Assembly: GCF_030812315.1 (NCBI RefSeq)
Contig: NZ_JAUSSM010000005.1
Coordinates: 248,001-312,000, forward strand
DNA length: 64,000 bases
Direction of reading: 5' to 3'
Source: Arthrobacter oryzae
GTDB lineage: Bacteria; Actinomycetota; Actinomycetes; Actinomycetales; Micrococcaceae
The notes under the pieces were generated by a model. It was not told where the DNA came from. It searched no databases and was given only the letters and a program-made list of their open reading frames with translations. Of the stretch, positions 1-9,770 are shown piece after piece (the first letter of the stretch is position 1; every line of letters starts with the position of its first letter). Both the position numbers and the translations under genes were made by a program.

Positions 1-174
1 ACCGAACGCTGCTTCTACCACCTCGAGGCTGCCCCCGTCCGGGTCACCGGTTTCGATGTCCCGTACCCGTACTCGAAGCTCGAATCGCACCATCTGCCTA
101 GCCTCGACAGGATCCTGGACGGCGTGGACCGTGCCCTGGGCCGCCCCAACTCCCTCAGCGGGCTGGAAGGATGA
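1..174 (+). CDS. bkdB: Branched-chain 2-oxoacid dehydrogenase E1 component, beta subunit (C-terminal end only)
   Basis: Only the last 57 codons are present; the gene begins before the window. The tail resembles the C-terminal domain of E1 beta subunits of 2-oxoacid dehydrogenases (motif VTGFDVPYPYSKLE near residue 15, then LPSLDRILDGVDRAL). This subunit works with E1 alpha to decarboxylate branched-chain 2-oxoacids using thiamine diphosphate and passes the acyl group to E2. Its TGA stop overlaps the start of the E2 gene in an ATGA arrangement, so the two are translationally coupled. The branched-chain assignment rests on the leucine-degradation genes that follow; pyruvate dehydrogenase E1 beta is the alternative. 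Confidence 0.85.
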   Translation, partial: TERCFYHLEAAPVRVTGFDVPYPYSKLESHHLPSLDRILDGVDRALGRPNSLSGLEG

Positions 175-1601
175 GCGCGGCCATGATCAAGGAATTCAGG
201 CTCCCGGACCTCGGCGAAGGGCTGACGGAATCGGAAATCCTCAGCTGGAAAGTTGCCGTGGGCGACACCGTTGCCCTGAACCAGGTCATCGCGGAAGTGG
301 AGACGGCGAAAGCCGTCGTCGAACTGCCGTCGCCGTTCGCCGGTGTGATTACCGCCCTGCACGAACAGCCGGGGACCGTCGTGGAGGTGGGCAAGCCGAT
401 CGTTTCCTTCGAGGTAGAGGGCGACGACGGCGGGCCTTCCGCCGGCGGTCCGGCCCAGGCCGAGACCGCCAAACGCGAGCCCAACCTCGTGGGGTACGGC
501 GCCATCGTCGAAGCCTCCGGCCGGCCAACCCGGCGTGCCCGCACTTTCGCTGCTCCGGCCGCAGCGACTGCCGCTGCTCCGACAGGACCGCCGGTTGCTG
601 AGCGGGTTGCTGAGCGGGTTGCTGAGCCAGCCGCAGCGCCGGTGGTCGAACCCGCCGACATCCGGGCCCCGGCCGAGACTGCTGCCGCAACACCCGGGGG
701 AGAGCGACCGCGGTCCACGCCGCCCGTGCGGAAGCTGGCCAAGGACCTCGGCGTCGAGCTCACGGCGGTGGCAGGCACGGGCGCCGGCGGGCTGATCACC
801 CGGGAGGATGTGCAAAACTTCGTCGGCGGCGGCCATCCGGCAGCTGTTGCCGTGGCCGGAGCAGCTCCGGCAGCCGGCATCGGCAGCGTCACCCAGGGGG
901 AGCGCGAAACGCGTATGCCCATCAAGGGGGTCCGCAAGCTGACTGCGGCGGCGATGGTGTCCAGTGCCTTCACGGCACCGCATGCCACGGAATTCCTGAC
1001 GGTCGATGTCACGCCCACAATGGAGCTGCTGGCCCGGCTCAAGGCCAGCCGGGCGTTTGAGGGCTTCAAGCTGACTCCGTTGACACTGGTGGCCAAGGCC
1101 TTGCTGATTGCCCTCCGCCGCCAGCCGTCGCTGAATTCGCGGTGGGACGAAGCCAACCAGGAGATCGTGCAGTTCAACTATGTGAACCTGGGCATCGCTG
1201 CGGCGACTCCCCGGGGACTGACCGTGCCAAACATCAAGGACGCCGACCGGATGTCCCTGACGGAGCTGTCCACGGCGCTCACCGGCCTGACGGAGACTGC
1301 CCGCGCCGGCAAGACCAGCCCGGCCGAGCTCTCCGGCGGCACCATCTCCATTACGAACATCGGAGTGTTCGGCATCGACGCCGGGACGCCGATCCTCAAC
1401 CCCGGCGAAGCGGCCATCCTGGCCATGGGGGCCGTGCGGAGAATGCCGTGGGAATACAAGGACGAGGTTGCCCTCCGCCAGGTCATGACCCTCAGCCTGT
1501 CCTTCGACCACCGGCTGGTCGACGGCGAGCAGGGGTCGCGCTTCCTGGCTGACATCGGGGCGATCCTGGCCGACCCCGGCATGGTCCTGGCAATGGTGTA
1601 A
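171..1601 (+). CDS. bkdC: Branched-chain 2-oxoacid dehydrogenase E2, dihydrolipoamide acyltransferase
   Basis: A 476-residue E2 with the usual three parts. An N-terminal lipoyl domain covers about residues 6–80, with the lipoyl-lysine motif EVETAKAVVE (Lys47). A peripheral subunit-binding domain lies near residues 185–220 (PPVRKLAKDLGVEL, TGAGGLITREDV). The C-terminal acyltransferase domain carries the catalytic SFDHRLVDGEQG motif near residue 445. It transfers the acyl group from E1 to CoA. Linkers are Ala/Pro-rich and include a 12-base unit repeated three times at 593–628 (VAER VAER VAEP). The ATG at 171 overlaps the bkdB stop, but its GGAAGG lies directly against the start codon; the in-frame ATG at 183 is a possible alternative. 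It is convergent with the TetR gene. Confidence 0.93.
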   Translation: MSAAMIKEFRLPDLGEGLTESEILSWKVAVGDTVALNQVIAEVETAKAVVELPSPFAGVITALHEQPGTVVEVGKPIVSFEVEGDDGGPSAGGPAQAETAKREPNLVGYGAIVEASGRPTRRARTFAAPAAATAAAPTGPPVAERVAERVAEPAAAPVVEPADIRAPAETAAATPGGERPRSTPPVRKLAKDLGVELTAVAGTGAGGLITREDVQNFVGGGHPAAVAVAGAAPAAGIGSVTQGERETRMPIKGVRKLTAAAMVSSAFTAPHATEFLTVDVTPTMELLARLKASRAFEGFKLTPLTLVAKALLIALRRQPSLNSRWDEANQEIVQFNYVNLGIAAATPRGLTVPNIKDADRMSLTELSTALTGLTETARAGKTSPAELSGGTISITNIGVFGIDAGTPILNPGEAAILAMGAVRRMPWEYKDEVALRQVMTLSLSFDHRLVDGEQGSRFLADIGAILADPGMVLAMV

Positions 1602-1631
1602 CCAGCGCACCTCGACAAGCTGACGCCAACG

Positions 1632-1677
1632 AAGCTGCCGGCCACCTCTTCCGAAAGGAAGTGGCGGCTGGCAGCTT
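1632..1677. terminator. Bidirectional hairpin between bkdC and the TetR gene
   Basis: An interrupted inverted repeat lies between two convergent genes: AAGCTGCC pairs with GGCAGCTT, CCAC with GTGG and TTCC with GGAA around a GAAA loop. No long T-run follows on the plus strand, so termination is inferred from position and structure. Confidence 0.55.
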
Positions 1678-1708
1678 TCCTGGGTCGGGCCCCTTCCCGG
1701 GCTTGCGT

Positions 1709-2359
1709 CTACTCGCCGGGTACGGGGCTGGCCGTCACCATGAGTGCCGCGAGGGCCATGCTCTCCAGCAACGGCCGGGCGGACTTCACCGCGACGCTCC
1801 GGCCGTGGCTGCGGACGGAGTGCGGCGTGGAGTTGATGAGTCCGAAAGCCGCGTGCGCGCGCATCCGGAGCTCCGCGGTGTCCGTGTCCCCGTGCAGCTC
1901 CTGCAGGACATCAACCCACAGCTCCACGTAGTTTCGCTGCAGGGTGCGGACCTCGGCCTGGTCGTCGTCGGAAAGATTGCTGAAGTCGCGGTCCTGGACC
2001 CGGATAACATCAGGATTGCTCAGGGCGAAGTCAACGTGGAACTGGACAAGGCGTGCCAGTGCTGCGGCGGGGTCGCCGGCATCCGCCACTACCCGGCGGC
2101 CGCCTTCCAGCAGTTCCTGGCTTACGCTGAGCAACAGCGCCCCCAGTACGGCCTGCTTGCCCGCGAAATGCCGGTAGACCGCTGGGCCGCTGACGCCCGC
2201 TGCGGCGCCCAGGTCCTCAAGCGACACGCGGTTGAAGCCATTGAGGGCAAAAAGGGTGGCGGCCGAGGACAACAGCGCCTGGCGCCGGCTCTCTTTGGCC
2301 TGGCTGCGCTGCGTGGCCTGGCTGCGCTGCGTGGCCTGGCTGCGCTCGATGATCGGCAC
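1709..2359 (-). CDS. TetR-family transcriptional regulator of the leucine/acyl-CoA cluster
   Basis: About 216 residues with an N-terminal TetR helix-turn-helix (RRQALLSSAATLFALNGF, then SLEDLGAAAGVSGPAVYRHF) and a variable ligand-binding C-terminal half. The GTG at 2359 is preferred because an AAGGAGG lies just upstream; a longer TTG start at 2380 would place that sequence inside the gene. It is divergent from the carboxylase operon, and the intergenic region holds two copies of a GTTA-N8-TAAC element, the likely operator. Mycobacterium tuberculosis has a TetR gene divergent from the equivalent cluster. The ligand is unknown; a CoA thioester is a reasonable guess. The N-terminus has a threefold RSQATQ repeat, unusual for the family. 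Confidence 0.9.
   Translation of the reverse strand: MPIIERSQATQRSQATQRSQAKESRRQALLSSAATLFALNGFNRVSLEDLGAAAGVSGPAVYRHFAGKQAVLGALLLSVSQELLEGGRRVVADAGDPAAALARLVQFHVDFALSNPDVIRVQDRDFSNLSDDDQAEVRTLQRNYVELWVDVLQELHGDTDTAELRMRAHAAFGLINSTPHSVRSHGRSVAVKSARPLLESMALAALMVTASPVPGE
2297..2347 (-). repeat. 18-bp tandem repeat (about 3 copies) in the TetR N-terminus
   Basis: The plus-strand unit GGCCTGGCTGCGCTGCGT occurs at 2297 and 2315, with a partial copy at 2333. It is in frame and encodes RSQATQ RSQATQ RSQA immediately before the DNA-binding domain. Confidence 0.9.
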
Positions 2360-2414
2360 ATTTCCTCCTTGGACCCGCAAATCCTAGCAATGACAGCGCG
2401 TGTTGGACATCACA

Positions 2415-2457
2415 GTTAATAGAGACTAACCTAAATCTCAGTTATGCGGTACTAACC
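2415..2457. promoter_or_regulatory. Two direct copies of a palindromic operator candidate (GTTA-N8-TAACC)
   Basis: GTTAATAGAGACTAACC at 2415–2431 and GTTATGCGGTACTAACC at 2441–2457 share both ends and differ only in the centre; each is a GTTA/TAAC inverted repeat. They are 26 bases apart, between the divergent TetR gene and accD1. This is the expected place and architecture for a TetR operator. Binding is inferred. Confidence 0.65.
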
Positions 2458-2506
2458 GAATTGCTCAGGACGGCCTTGCCAGGGCGTCCGGGAACGGAAG
2501 CAGCCA

Positions 2507-4114
2507 ATGGAGACAATCGCCAGCCTGGTGGACACCGGCAGCGCAGCCTACGCCACCAACCGGGAAGCCCAGCTGGCACTTGCAGGCGAGCTGAGGGATC
2601 GGCTCGCCGAGGCCGCGCTTGGCGGTCCGGAGAAGTCCCGGGAACGCCACGTGGCCCGCGGCAAGCTGCTGCCCCGCGAGCGCATAGACCAGCTCCTTGA
2701 CGATGGCAGTCCCTTCCTCGAAATCGCGCCGCTCGCGGCCAACGGCATGTACAACGACGATTCCCCGGGTGCCGGGGTCATTGCCGGCATCGGCCTGGTC
2801 CACGGCCGCCAGGTGCTCGTGATCTCCAATGACGCCACGGTTAAGGGCGGCACCTACTACCCGATGACGGTCAAGAAGCACCTCCGGGCGCAGGAGATCG
2901 CGCTGGAGAACCGGCTGCCCTGCATCTATCTCGTGGACTCCGGTGGAGCCTTCCTGCCGAAACAGGACGAGGTCTTCCCGGACAAGGAGCACTTCGGCCG
3001 GATCTTCTTCAACCAGGCGAAGATGTCCGCGGCAAAAATCCCGCAGATTGCCTCCGTGATGGGGTCCTGCACCGCCGGGGGCGCCTACGTGCCCGCCATG
3101 AGCGACGAAACCGTCATCGTCCGCAACCAGGGCACCATCTTCCTGGGCGGTCCGCCGCTGGTGAAGGCCGCGATCGGCGAAATCGTCACGGCGGAGGAAC
3201 TCGGCGGCGGCGACGTCCACTCGAAAATCTCCGGCGTCACCGACCACCTGGCCGAGAACGATGAGCATGCCCTCCAGATCGTCCGGGATATCGTCTCCAC
3301 CCTGCCGAAGCCGGCTGCCCCTGCCTGGGATGTGGACACCGCCGTCGAGCCGCTCGCGGACCCTGGCGAGCTGTACGGTGCCGTCCCGACGGACGTCAAC
3401 GCGCAGTACGACGTGCGCGAGGTCATTGCCAGGCTGGTGGACGGCAGCCGCTTCCACGAGTTCAAGAAGAATTACGGCACCACCCTGGTCACGGGCTTCG
3501 CGAAACTGCACGGCCACCCCGTGGGCATCGTGGCCAACAACGGCGTGCTCTTCAGCGAGTCCTCGCTCAAGGGCGCGCATTTCATCGAGCTCTGCGACCA
3601 GCGCGGCATCCCGCTGGTGTTCCTGCAGAACCTCTCCGGCTTTATGGTCGGCAAAGACTACGAACAGGGCGGCATCGCCAAGAACGGCGCCAAGATGGTC
3701 ACCGCCGTCGCCACGGCGCGCGTCCCGAAGCTGACCGTGGTGATCGGCGGATCCTTCGGCGCCGGCAACTACTCCATGTGCGGCCGTGCCTATTCGCCGC
3801 GTTTCCTCTGGATGTGGCCGGCCTCCCGCATCTCGGTGATGGGCGGCAACCAGGCCTCCAGCGTGCTCGCCACCGTCAAACGCGACCAGTACGAGGCCCG
3901 CGGCGAGGAATGGTCCGCCGAGGACGAGGAAGCGTTCAAAGCCCCCATCAAACAGCAGTACGAGGACCAGGGCAGCCCCTACTATTCCACCGCCCGCCTC
4001 TGGGACGACGGCGTGATCGACCCCGCGGACACCCGCACCGTCCTGGGACTGGCGCTCGACGTCGTCTCCCGCACCCCGCTGCCGGAGACCTCCTTCGGCC
4101 TTTTCCGGATGTGA
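2507..4114 (+). CDS. accD1: Acyl-CoA carboxylase beta subunit, probable 3-methylcrotonyl-CoA carboxylase carboxyltransferase
   Basis: A 535-residue carboxyltransferase with N- and C-terminal crotonase-like halves. The region [18 protein letters not shown] near residue 143, followed by [13 protein letters not shown], is characteristic of the methylcrotonyl-CoA carboxylase type rather than propionyl-CoA carboxylase. The [15 protein letters not shown] segment near residue 415 belongs to the CoA/biotin-binding second half. With the biotinylated alpha subunit it would carboxylate 3-methylcrotonyl-CoA in leucine breakdown. It is the first gene of the operon downstream of the TetR operator and is followed after 7 bases by the alpha subunit. 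Substrate is inferred from sequence flavour and synteny with M. tuberculosis accD1. Confidence 0.93.
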   Translation: METIASLVDTGSAAYATNREAQLALAGELRDRLAEAALGGPEKSRERHVARGKLLPRERIDQLLDDGSPFLEIAPLAANGMYNDDSPGAGVIAGIGLVHGRQVLVISNDATVKGGTYYPMTVKKHLRAQEIALENRLPCIYLVDSGGAFLPKQDEVFPDKEHFGRIFFNQAKMSAAKIPQIASVMGSCTAGGAYVPAMSDETVIVRNQGTIFLGGPPLVKAAIGEIVTAEELGGGDVHSKISGVTDHLAENDEHALQIVRDIVSTLPKPAAPAWDVDTAVEPLADPGELYGAVPTDVNAQYDVREVIARLVDGSRFHEFKKNYGTTLVTGFAKLHGHPVGIVANNGVLFSESSLKGAHFIELCDQRGIPLVFLQNLSGFMVGKDYEQGGIAKNGAKMVTAVATARVPKLTVVIGGSFGAGNYSMCGRAYSPRFLWMWPASRISVMGGNQASSVLATVKRDQYEARGEEWSAEDEEAFKAPIKQQYEDQGSPYYSTARLWDDGVIDPADTRTVLGLALDVVSRTPLPETSFGLFRM

Positions 4115-4121
4115 GCCTGTT

Positions 4122-6296
4122 GTGACTACAACCTCCCAGAAGCCGCTGTTCAACACGGTCCTCGTCGCCAACCGCGGCGAGATCGCCTGCCGCGTCATCC
4201 GCACCCTGCGTGCCCTGGGCATCCGTTCGGTGGCCGTTTACAGCGACGCCGACGCCGGTGCCCGCCACGTGCGCGAAGCCGACGTAGCCGTACGGATCGG
4301 CCCCGCCTCCGCCGCCGAGAGCTACCTCAAGATCGAGGCCATCATCCAGGCCTGCCGCGAGACCGGCGCCGAGGCAGTGCACCCCGGCTACGGCTTCCTG
4401 AGCGAAAACGTCGACTTTGCCCGCGCCCTGGAAAAGGCCGCCATCACTTTCATCGGCCCCGGCGTCGAATCCCTCAATGTCATGGGCGACAAGATCCGCT
4501 CCAAGAACCACGTCGCCGGCTACGGGGTCCCGGTGGTCCCGGGCATTGCCGAGCCCGGGATGACGGACGCCCAGCTGATTGAGGCCGCAGCCGGCGTCGG
4601 CTTCCCGCTGCTGATCAAACCGTCCGCAGGCGGCGGCGGCAAGGGCATGCACATCGTTGAGCGCCCCGAGGAACTGGAAGCCACGCTGGCCACAGCCCGC
4701 CGGGTCGCGGCGAGCGCCTTCGGCGACGACACCCTCTTCCTGGAACGGCTCGTACTCACACCGCGGCACATCGAAGTGCAGGTCCTGGCTGATAACCACG
4801 GCAACGTCATCTTTCTTGGCGAGCGCGAGTGCTCGCTGCAGCGCCGCCACCAGAAAGTCATTGAGGAAGCACCGTCGCCGCTGCTGGAATCCCTACCCGA
4901 CGGCGCCGCCGTCCGGGCGCGGATCGGCGAGGCAGCCTGCAACGCGGCCCGCAGCATCCACTACAGCGGCGCCGGGACCGTGGAGTTCCTCGTCTCGGAC
5001 AACGCCCCTGACGAGTTCTTCTTCATGGAGATGAACACCCGCCTGCAGGTGGAGCACCCCGTGACCGAGATGGTCACCGGCGTCGACCTGGTCGAATGGC
5101 AGGTGCGGATCGCCGCGGGTGAGGAACTCACCGTCCGCCAGGACGACGTCGTGCTCAACGGGCACTCGGTGGAAGCACGCGTCTACGCCGAAATTCCGGA
5201 GAAGAGCTTCCTGCCGTCCACGGGAACGGTGCTCCTGCTGGACGAGTTGCCCGGTGATGCAGACGGCACGGTGCGCGTGGACTCGGCCCTGCTGGAGGGA
5301 CTGGAGATCTCCTCCAGCTACGACCCCATGATCTCCAAGGTCATCGCCTGGGGCGAAGACCGCACGGCCGCCCTTGACACGCTGGATGCGGCGCTCGCCG
5401 GGTACACCGCGCTGGGTGTGGACACCAACGTCGAATACCTGCGCCTGCTCATCAACGACGCCGATGTCCGAGCCGGCCGGCTCGACACCGGCCTGATCGA
5501 GCGCAAGATGCCGGACTTTGCTTTCCGCCGCGTGTGCGACTTCGAGGTGGTGGCCGCCGCCCTGTTCGCCGAAGCCACGGACGAGCATGATGCGCAGTCC
5601 GCCGGGGAAGGCCCGTGGCGTCGCCGCGACGGTTGGAGGCTCGGCGCCCGCGCCCCGCGCCGGATCAGCATTGGAACGGCCGACGGCGGCGTCGCCACGG
5701 TAGCCGTGTCCGGCGGGGCAGGGCAGGGCACAGCGGCGGTGACCGTCGACGGCGGCCCGCAGCAACGGGCGTCGTTCCGTTTGTACGGGCGCAACCGCGC
5801 AGAGCTGAACCTCGGCGGTGAAGCCCGGGAGTATTCGCTGGCGCCGGTGTCCCGGGGGCACGCCGCACCGGACCGGAGCAACCCGGCCCCGAGCGTCCCC
5901 ACGGCGTTGTTCCTCGGCAACGGCGGCTGGTCCTGCCGGCTCGAAGTGCTCACCCGCGAGACGCGGCTTGCCCGCGTCCTGGCTGCAATCCAGCGTGAGG
6001 AAGGTGCCGCCGACCCGGCCGTGCGCTCGCCGATGCCCGGCACGGTGGTGTCCGTCTCCGTCAGTGACGGCGACCACGTGGAGGCCGGCCAGGTCCTGCT
6101 TTCGGTGGAGGCGATGAAGATGGAGCACCAGCTCGTGGCGCCCCTCGACGGCACGGTCCATATCAGCGCCGCGTCCGGCGACCTGGTCAAGGCGGACCAG
6201 GTGCTCGCCACGGTCCACCCTGCTGCCGCGGCCGAACCCTCCGCTGCGGAGGACGCGGTGGAGGAATCCGTGATCGCCATGGGCGCCGGAGACTAG
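4122..6296 (+). CDS. accA1: Acyl-CoA carboxylase alpha subunit: biotin carboxylase plus biotin carrier domain
   Basis: A 724-residue fusion protein. Residues about 8–450 form biotin carboxylase with an ATP-grasp fold (VLVANRGEIACRVIRT at the N-terminus, glycine-rich KPSAGGGGKGMHIV near 167, EMNTRLQVEHPVTE near 302). The C-terminus is a biotin carrier domain with SVEAMKMEHQL, placing the biotinyl-lysine at Lys666. It carboxylates biotin with ATP and bicarbonate for transfer by the neighbouring beta subunit. The start is a GTG 7 bases after accD1. The linker near residues 480–600 is typical of methylcrotonyl-CoA carboxylase alpha chains in length. The cluster context supports leucine catabolism. 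Confidence 0.94.
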   Translation: MTTTSQKPLFNTVLVANRGEIACRVIRTLRALGIRSVAVYSDADAGARHVREADVAVRIGPASAAESYLKIEAIIQACRETGAEAVHPGYGFLSENVDFARALEKAAITFIGPGVESLNVMGDKIRSKNHVAGYGVPVVPGIAEPGMTDAQLIEAAAGVGFPLLIKPSAGGGGKGMHIVERPEELEATLATARRVAASAFGDDTLFLERLVLTPRHIEVQVLADNHGNVIFLGERECSLQRRHQKVIEEAPSPLLESLPDGAAVRARIGEAACNAARSIHYSGAGTVEFLVSDNAPDEFFFMEMNTRLQVEHPVTEMVTGVDLVEWQVRIAAGEELTVRQDDVVLNGHSVEARVYAEIPEKSFLPSTGTVLLLDELPGDADGTVRVDSALLEGLEISSSYDPMISKVIAWGEDRTAALDTLDAALAGYTALGVDTNVEYLRLLINDADVRAGRLDTGLIERKMPDFAFRRVCDFEVVAAALFAEATDEHDAQSAGEGPWRRRDGWRLGARAPRRISIGTADGGVATVAVSGGAGQGTAAVTVDGGPQQRASFRLYGRNRAELNLGGEAREYSLAPVSRGHAAPDRSNPAPSVPTALFLGNGGWSCRLEVLTRETRLARVLAAIQREEGAADPAVRSPMPGTVVSVSVSDGDHVEAGQVLLSVEAMKMEHQLVAPLDGTVHISAASGDLVKADQVLATVHPAAAAEPSAAEDAVEESVIAMGAGD

Positions 6297-6366
6297 CCCG
6301 CCCCGCCGCAAAACCATTCACTGCACCCAACAGACCGTCACACAGTTAAGACAAGGAAGTCCCAAC

Positions 6367-7530
6367 ATGGCTGATTTTGAGCTCAGCGAGGAATACCAGG
6401 ACCTCAGCAACACCGTCCGCGAATTCGCCGACGAAGTGGTGGCACCGGTTTCCGCCAAACACGACGAGGAACACAGCTTCCCGTATGAGGTCGTCTCCCA
6501 GATGGCCGACATGGGCCTGTTCGGCCTCCCCTTCCCGGAGGAGTTCGGCGGCATGGGCGGAGACTACTTCGCGCTGGCCCTGGCACTGGAGCAGCTGGGC
6601 CGGGTGGACCAGTCAGTGGCCATCACGCTGGAAGCGGGCGTCTCCCTTGGTGCCATGCCCGTCTACCGGTTCGGCACCGACGCCCAGAAGGAAGAATGGC
6701 TGCCGTCCCTGGCATCCGGCAAGGCGCTCGCCGGCTTCGGCCTGACGGAACCGGAGGCCGGTTCGGATGCCGGCGGGACCAAGACCACGGCACGGCTCGA
6801 AGGAGGTGAGTGGATCATCAACGGCAACAAGGAATTCATCACCAACTCCGGCACCGACATCACCCGCCTGGTCACCGTGACGGCCGTAACCGCCAAGCAT
6901 GAGCGCAAGGACGGCAGCATCAAGAAGGAGATCTCCACCATCCTGGTGCCCACCAACACGCCCGGGTTCAAGGCGGAGAAAGCGTACAACAAGGTGGGCT
7001 GGAACGCCTCCGACACCCACCCGCTGACGCTCAAGGACGTGCACGTCCCTGAGGCCAACCTCCTCGGCGAGCAGGGCCGCGGCTACGCGAACTTCCTGTC
7101 GATCCTGGACGAGGGCCGCATTGCCATAGCCGCCCTCGCCACCGGCGCGGCGCAGGGCTGCGTGGACCTGTCCGTGAAATACGCCAAGGAACGCAGCGCA
7201 TTCGGCAACAACATCGGCAAGTACCAGGCCATCGCCTTCAAGATTGCCCGCATGCAGGCCCGCGCCCACACGGCACGGCTGGCTTACTACGACGCCGCGG
7301 CGCGGATGCTCGCCGGCAAGCCGTTCAAGACGCAGGCGGCCATCGCTAAGATGGTCGCAGGTGAGGCAGCCATGGACAATGCGCGGGACGCCACCCAGGT
7401 GTTCGGCGGCTATGGCTTCATCAACGAATTCACTGTGGCACGCCACTACCGCGACTCCAAGATCCTTGAAGTGGGGGAGGGCACCACTGAGGTGCAGCTG
7501 ATGCTGATAGCCCGCGAACTCGGCCTATAG
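6367..7530 (+). CDS. Acyl-CoA dehydrogenase, probably isovaleryl-CoA dehydrogenase
   Basis: A 387-residue FAD flavoprotein covering all three acyl-CoA dehydrogenase domains. Seen are [17 protein letters not shown] near residue 125 (flavin/substrate region), [18 protein letters not shown] near 345 and [11 protein letters not shown] at the C-terminus with Glu371, the position used as catalytic base in the short-chain type. It would oxidise isovaleryl-CoA to 3-methylcrotonyl-CoA, the substrate of the preceding carboxylase. A gap of 70 bases separates it from accA1, and the AAGGAAG before the ATG is a clear ribosome-binding site. Other branched or short acyl-CoAs are possible substrates. Confidence 0.92.
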   Translation: MADFELSEEYQDLSNTVREFADEVVAPVSAKHDEEHSFPYEVVSQMADMGLFGLPFPEEFGGMGGDYFALALALEQLGRVDQSVAITLEAGVSLGAMPVYRFGTDAQKEEWLPSLASGKALAGFGLTEPEAGSDAGGTKTTARLEGGEWIINGNKEFITNSGTDITRLVTVTAVTAKHERKDGSIKKEISTILVPTNTPGFKAEKAYNKVGWNASDTHPLTLKDVHVPEANLLGEQGRGYANFLSILDEGRIAIAALATGAAQGCVDLSVKYAKERSAFGNNIGKYQAIAFKIARMQARAHTARLAYYDAAARMLAGKPFKTQAAIAKMVAGEAAMDNARDATQVFGGYGFINEFTVARHYRDSKILEVGEGTTEVQLMLIARELGL

Positions 7531-7577
7531 CACCCCGTCGGGGAGCAACCAGCGCGCGTAACCAGGAAGGATCGACG

Positions 7578-8387
7578 ATGATTGACAAGGTTGTTGCCAG
7601 CGCCGAGGCCGCGGTGGCCGACATCCCCGACGGCGCGTCACTCGCCGTCGGAGGTTTCGGACTGTGCGGCATTCCCGTCGCCCTGATCGATGCCCTGCAC
7701 CGGCACGGAACGCGGGACCTGGAAACCGTCAGCAACAACTGCGGCGTCGACGACTGGGGGCTGGGGATCCTGCTGAAGGACGGCAGGATCCGCCGCACCG
7801 TCAGCTCTTACGTCGGGGAGAACAAGGAATTCGCCCGGCAGTACCTCTCCGGCGAACTCGAGGTGGTGCTGACCCCGCAGGGGACGCTGGCGGAGAAACT
7901 GCGCGCCGGCGGCGCCGGCATCCCGGCGTTCTACACGCCAGCCGGCGTGGGCACCCAGGTGTCCGACGGCGGCCTGCCGCAGAAGTACGACGCCGACGGC
8001 GGCATCGCCCTCGCCTCCGCGCCCAAGGAAGTCCGCAGCTTCAACGGCGCCGACTATGTGCTGGAGGAGTCGCTGACTCCGGATTTCGGCCTCGTTCACG
8101 CGTGGAAGGGCGACCGGCACGGAAACCTCGTCTTCCACGCCACGGCCATGAACTTCAACCCGTTGTGCGCCATGGCCGGACGGATCACCATCGCCGAGGT
8201 CGAGGAGCTGGTGGAGCCGGGCGAGCTGGATCCCGAGCACGTCCACGTTCCCGGCATCTTCGTCCAACGGGTGGTCGTCGCGCCCCAGGGCGAGAAGCGC
8301 ATCGAAAAACGGACGGTCGCAGTGGCCGCCGCCGGCAACGCCCCCCGAGGAACTGAACAGCACGCAACTGACCAGGCAGGAGCATAG
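7578..8387 (+). CDS. scoA: 3-oxoacid CoA-transferase subunit A
   Basis: A 269-residue family I CoA-transferase alpha subunit with the glycine-rich [17 protein letters not shown] segment near residue 25 and the family block [15 protein letters not shown]. It pairs with subunit B, whose gene starts 2 bases after its stop. The enzyme moves CoA from succinyl-CoA to acetoacetate, making acetoacetyl-CoA, which completes leucine breakdown in this operon. An AGGAAGGA precedes the ATG. The C-terminal 25 residues are variable. Confidence 0.92.
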   Translation: MIDKVVASAEAAVADIPDGASLAVGGFGLCGIPVALIDALHRHGTRDLETVSNNCGVDDWGLGILLKDGRIRRTVSSYVGENKEFARQYLSGELEVVLTPQGTLAEKLRAGGAGIPAFYTPAGVGTQVSDGGLPQKYDADGGIALASAPKEVRSFNGADYVLEESLTPDFGLVHAWKGDRHGNLVFHATAMNFNPLCAMAGRITIAEVEELVEPGELDPEHVHVPGIFVQRVVVAPQGEKRIEKRTVAVAAAGNAPRGTEQHATDQAGA

Positions 8388-8389
8388 CC

Positions 8390-9154
8390 GTGGAATCGAA
8401 CAGTACGCCAGGAGCCCCGCCCCGCCCCGAGGCCGTCCGCCACGAATACCGGCGGCCAGCCGTCGGGCATCCCGAGGACACGCCGGAGACCAAAGGCTGG
8501 ACCCGCAATGAGCTGGCCGCCCGCGTGGCCCTGGAACTCCACAACGGGCAGTACGTCAACCTCGGAATCGGGATGCCGACGCTGATCCCGAACTACATTC
8601 CGGCCGGCGTCGAAGTGGTCCTGCACTCGGAAAACGGTATCCTGGGCGTCGGGCCGTACCCCGGCGAGGACCAGGTGGATCCGGACCTGATCAACGCCGG
8701 CAAGGAAACCGTCACCGTCAACAAGGGCGCCGCGTTCTTCGACTCCGCGGCCTCGTTCGGCATGATCCGGGGCGGGCACGTGGACGTGGCCGTGCTTGGC
8801 GCCATGGAAGTGGCGCAGAACGGCGACCTGGCCAACTGGATGATCCCCGGCAAGATGGTCAAGGGCATGGGCGGTGCCATGGACCTGGTGTTCGGGGCCA
8901 AGAAGGTGATTGTCATGATGGAGCACGTGGACCGTAGCGGCAGGCCGAAAATCGTGGAGAAGTGCACGCTGCCGCTGACCGGGAAGGGGTGCGTGGACCG
9001 GATCATCACCGACCTCGCCGTCATCGACGTGGTCACCGAGGGCAGCTCGTCCCGGCTGGTGCTGCGGGAGCTGGCTCCCAACGTCACCGCTGAAGACGTT
9101 GCCGCGGCCACCGGCGCCGAGCTCTTCGAGGAAGACCAGGAACTGACCGTATGA
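8390..9154 (+). CDS. scoB: 3-oxoacid CoA-transferase subunit B
   Basis: A 254-residue beta subunit of the family I CoA-transferase. The catalytic glutamate lies in the [13 protein letters not shown] motif (Glu81), which forms the glutamyl-CoA intermediate in this family. The conserved start of the family domain, [15 protein letters not shown], begins only at residue 36, so there is an unusual proline-rich extension. The GTG start has a GGAG at good distance and lies 2 bases after scoA, and no internal methionine offers a shorter start, so the extension is probably real. Its stop overlaps the MaoC gene (ATGA). Confidence 0.92.
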   Translation: MESNSTPGAPPRPEAVRHEYRRPAVGHPEDTPETKGWTRNELAARVALELHNGQYVNLGIGMPTLIPNYIPAGVEVVLHSENGILGVGPYPGEDQVDPDLINAGKETVTVNKGAAFFDSAASFGMIRGGHVDVAVLGAMEVAQNGDLANWMIPGKMVKGMGGAMDLVFGAKKVIVMMEHVDRSGRPKIVEKCTLPLTGKGCVDRIITDLAVIDVVTEGSSSRLVLRELAPNVTAEDVAAATGAELFEEDQELTV

Positions 9155-9768
9155 CGGCGGGCGACCCGGAACAGCGTGCCCATGGGGTTTCGACCAGCCC
9201 CGCCACCGCCAGTCCGCGCGTGATTGAACAGCGGGGCCTCTACTTCGACGAATTGGAAGAGGGGGTTGTCTACGCCCACCGGCCGGGCCGGACGGTCACC
9301 GAAACGGACAACGTCATCTTCACCACAATGACCATGAACACCCAGGCGCTCCACCTCGACGCGGCCTGGAGCGCCGGGCAGCCGTTCGGCCAGCGGCTGA
9401 TGAACTCGATGTTCACGCTTGCCACGGTGGTGGGGCAGTCCGTCCCGCAGCTGACGCAGGGGACCATCATCGCGCAGCTGGGACTGACCGACGTGTCGTT
9501 TCCGCATCCGCTGTACCACGGGGACACCCTGTACACGGAGACCGTCATCACGGGCAAACGGCTGTCGTCCTCGCGGCCCGGGCAGGGGATCGTGACCATG
9601 CAGCACACGGGCCGGAACCAGGACGGCGCAGTGGTGGCACTGGCGGCACGCAGTTGCCTGATGTGGACGCGGGAGGCGCACGCAGCGGCGGAGAAAGAAA
9701 CCGCGCAGAAAGAATCCGCGGGGAAAGAAACCGGGCAGAAAGAAACCGCCGAAAAGAGGACAATCTAA
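9151..9768 (+). CDS. MaoC-like (R)-specific hydratase
   Basis: A 205-residue hot-dog-fold protein. [20 protein letters not shown] at the start of the domain, [14 protein letters not shown] near residue 51 and [19 protein letters not shown] near 115 are typical of MaoC-type hydratases. In this operon it could hydrate 3-methylglutaconyl-CoA to HMG-CoA; no crotonase-type hydratase is present in the cluster. Start and scoB stop overlap by four bases. The C-terminus ends in four copies of a five-residue charged repeat (residues 181–200) that is not part of the fold. Function within leucine degradation is inferred from position. Confidence 0.85.
   Translation: MTAGDPEQRAHGVSTSPATASPRVIEQRGLYFDELEEGVVYAHRPGRTVTETDNVIFTTMTMNTQALHLDAAWSAGQPFGQRLMNSMFTLATVVGQSVPQLTQGTIIAQLGLTDVSFPHPLYHGDTLYTETVITGKRLSSSRPGQGIVTMQHTGRNQDGAVVALAARSCLMWTREAHAAAEKETAQKESAGKETGQKETAEKRTI
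9691..9750 (+). repeat. 15-bp tandem repeat, four copies, encoding the MaoC protein tail
   Basis: Units start at 9691, 9706, 9721 and 9736 with consensus GAGAAAGAAACCGCG. The translation is a charged five-residue repeat of the form [20 protein letters not shown]. It lies in frame, 18 bases before the stop codon. Confidence 0.95.
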
Positions 9769-9770
9769 GC

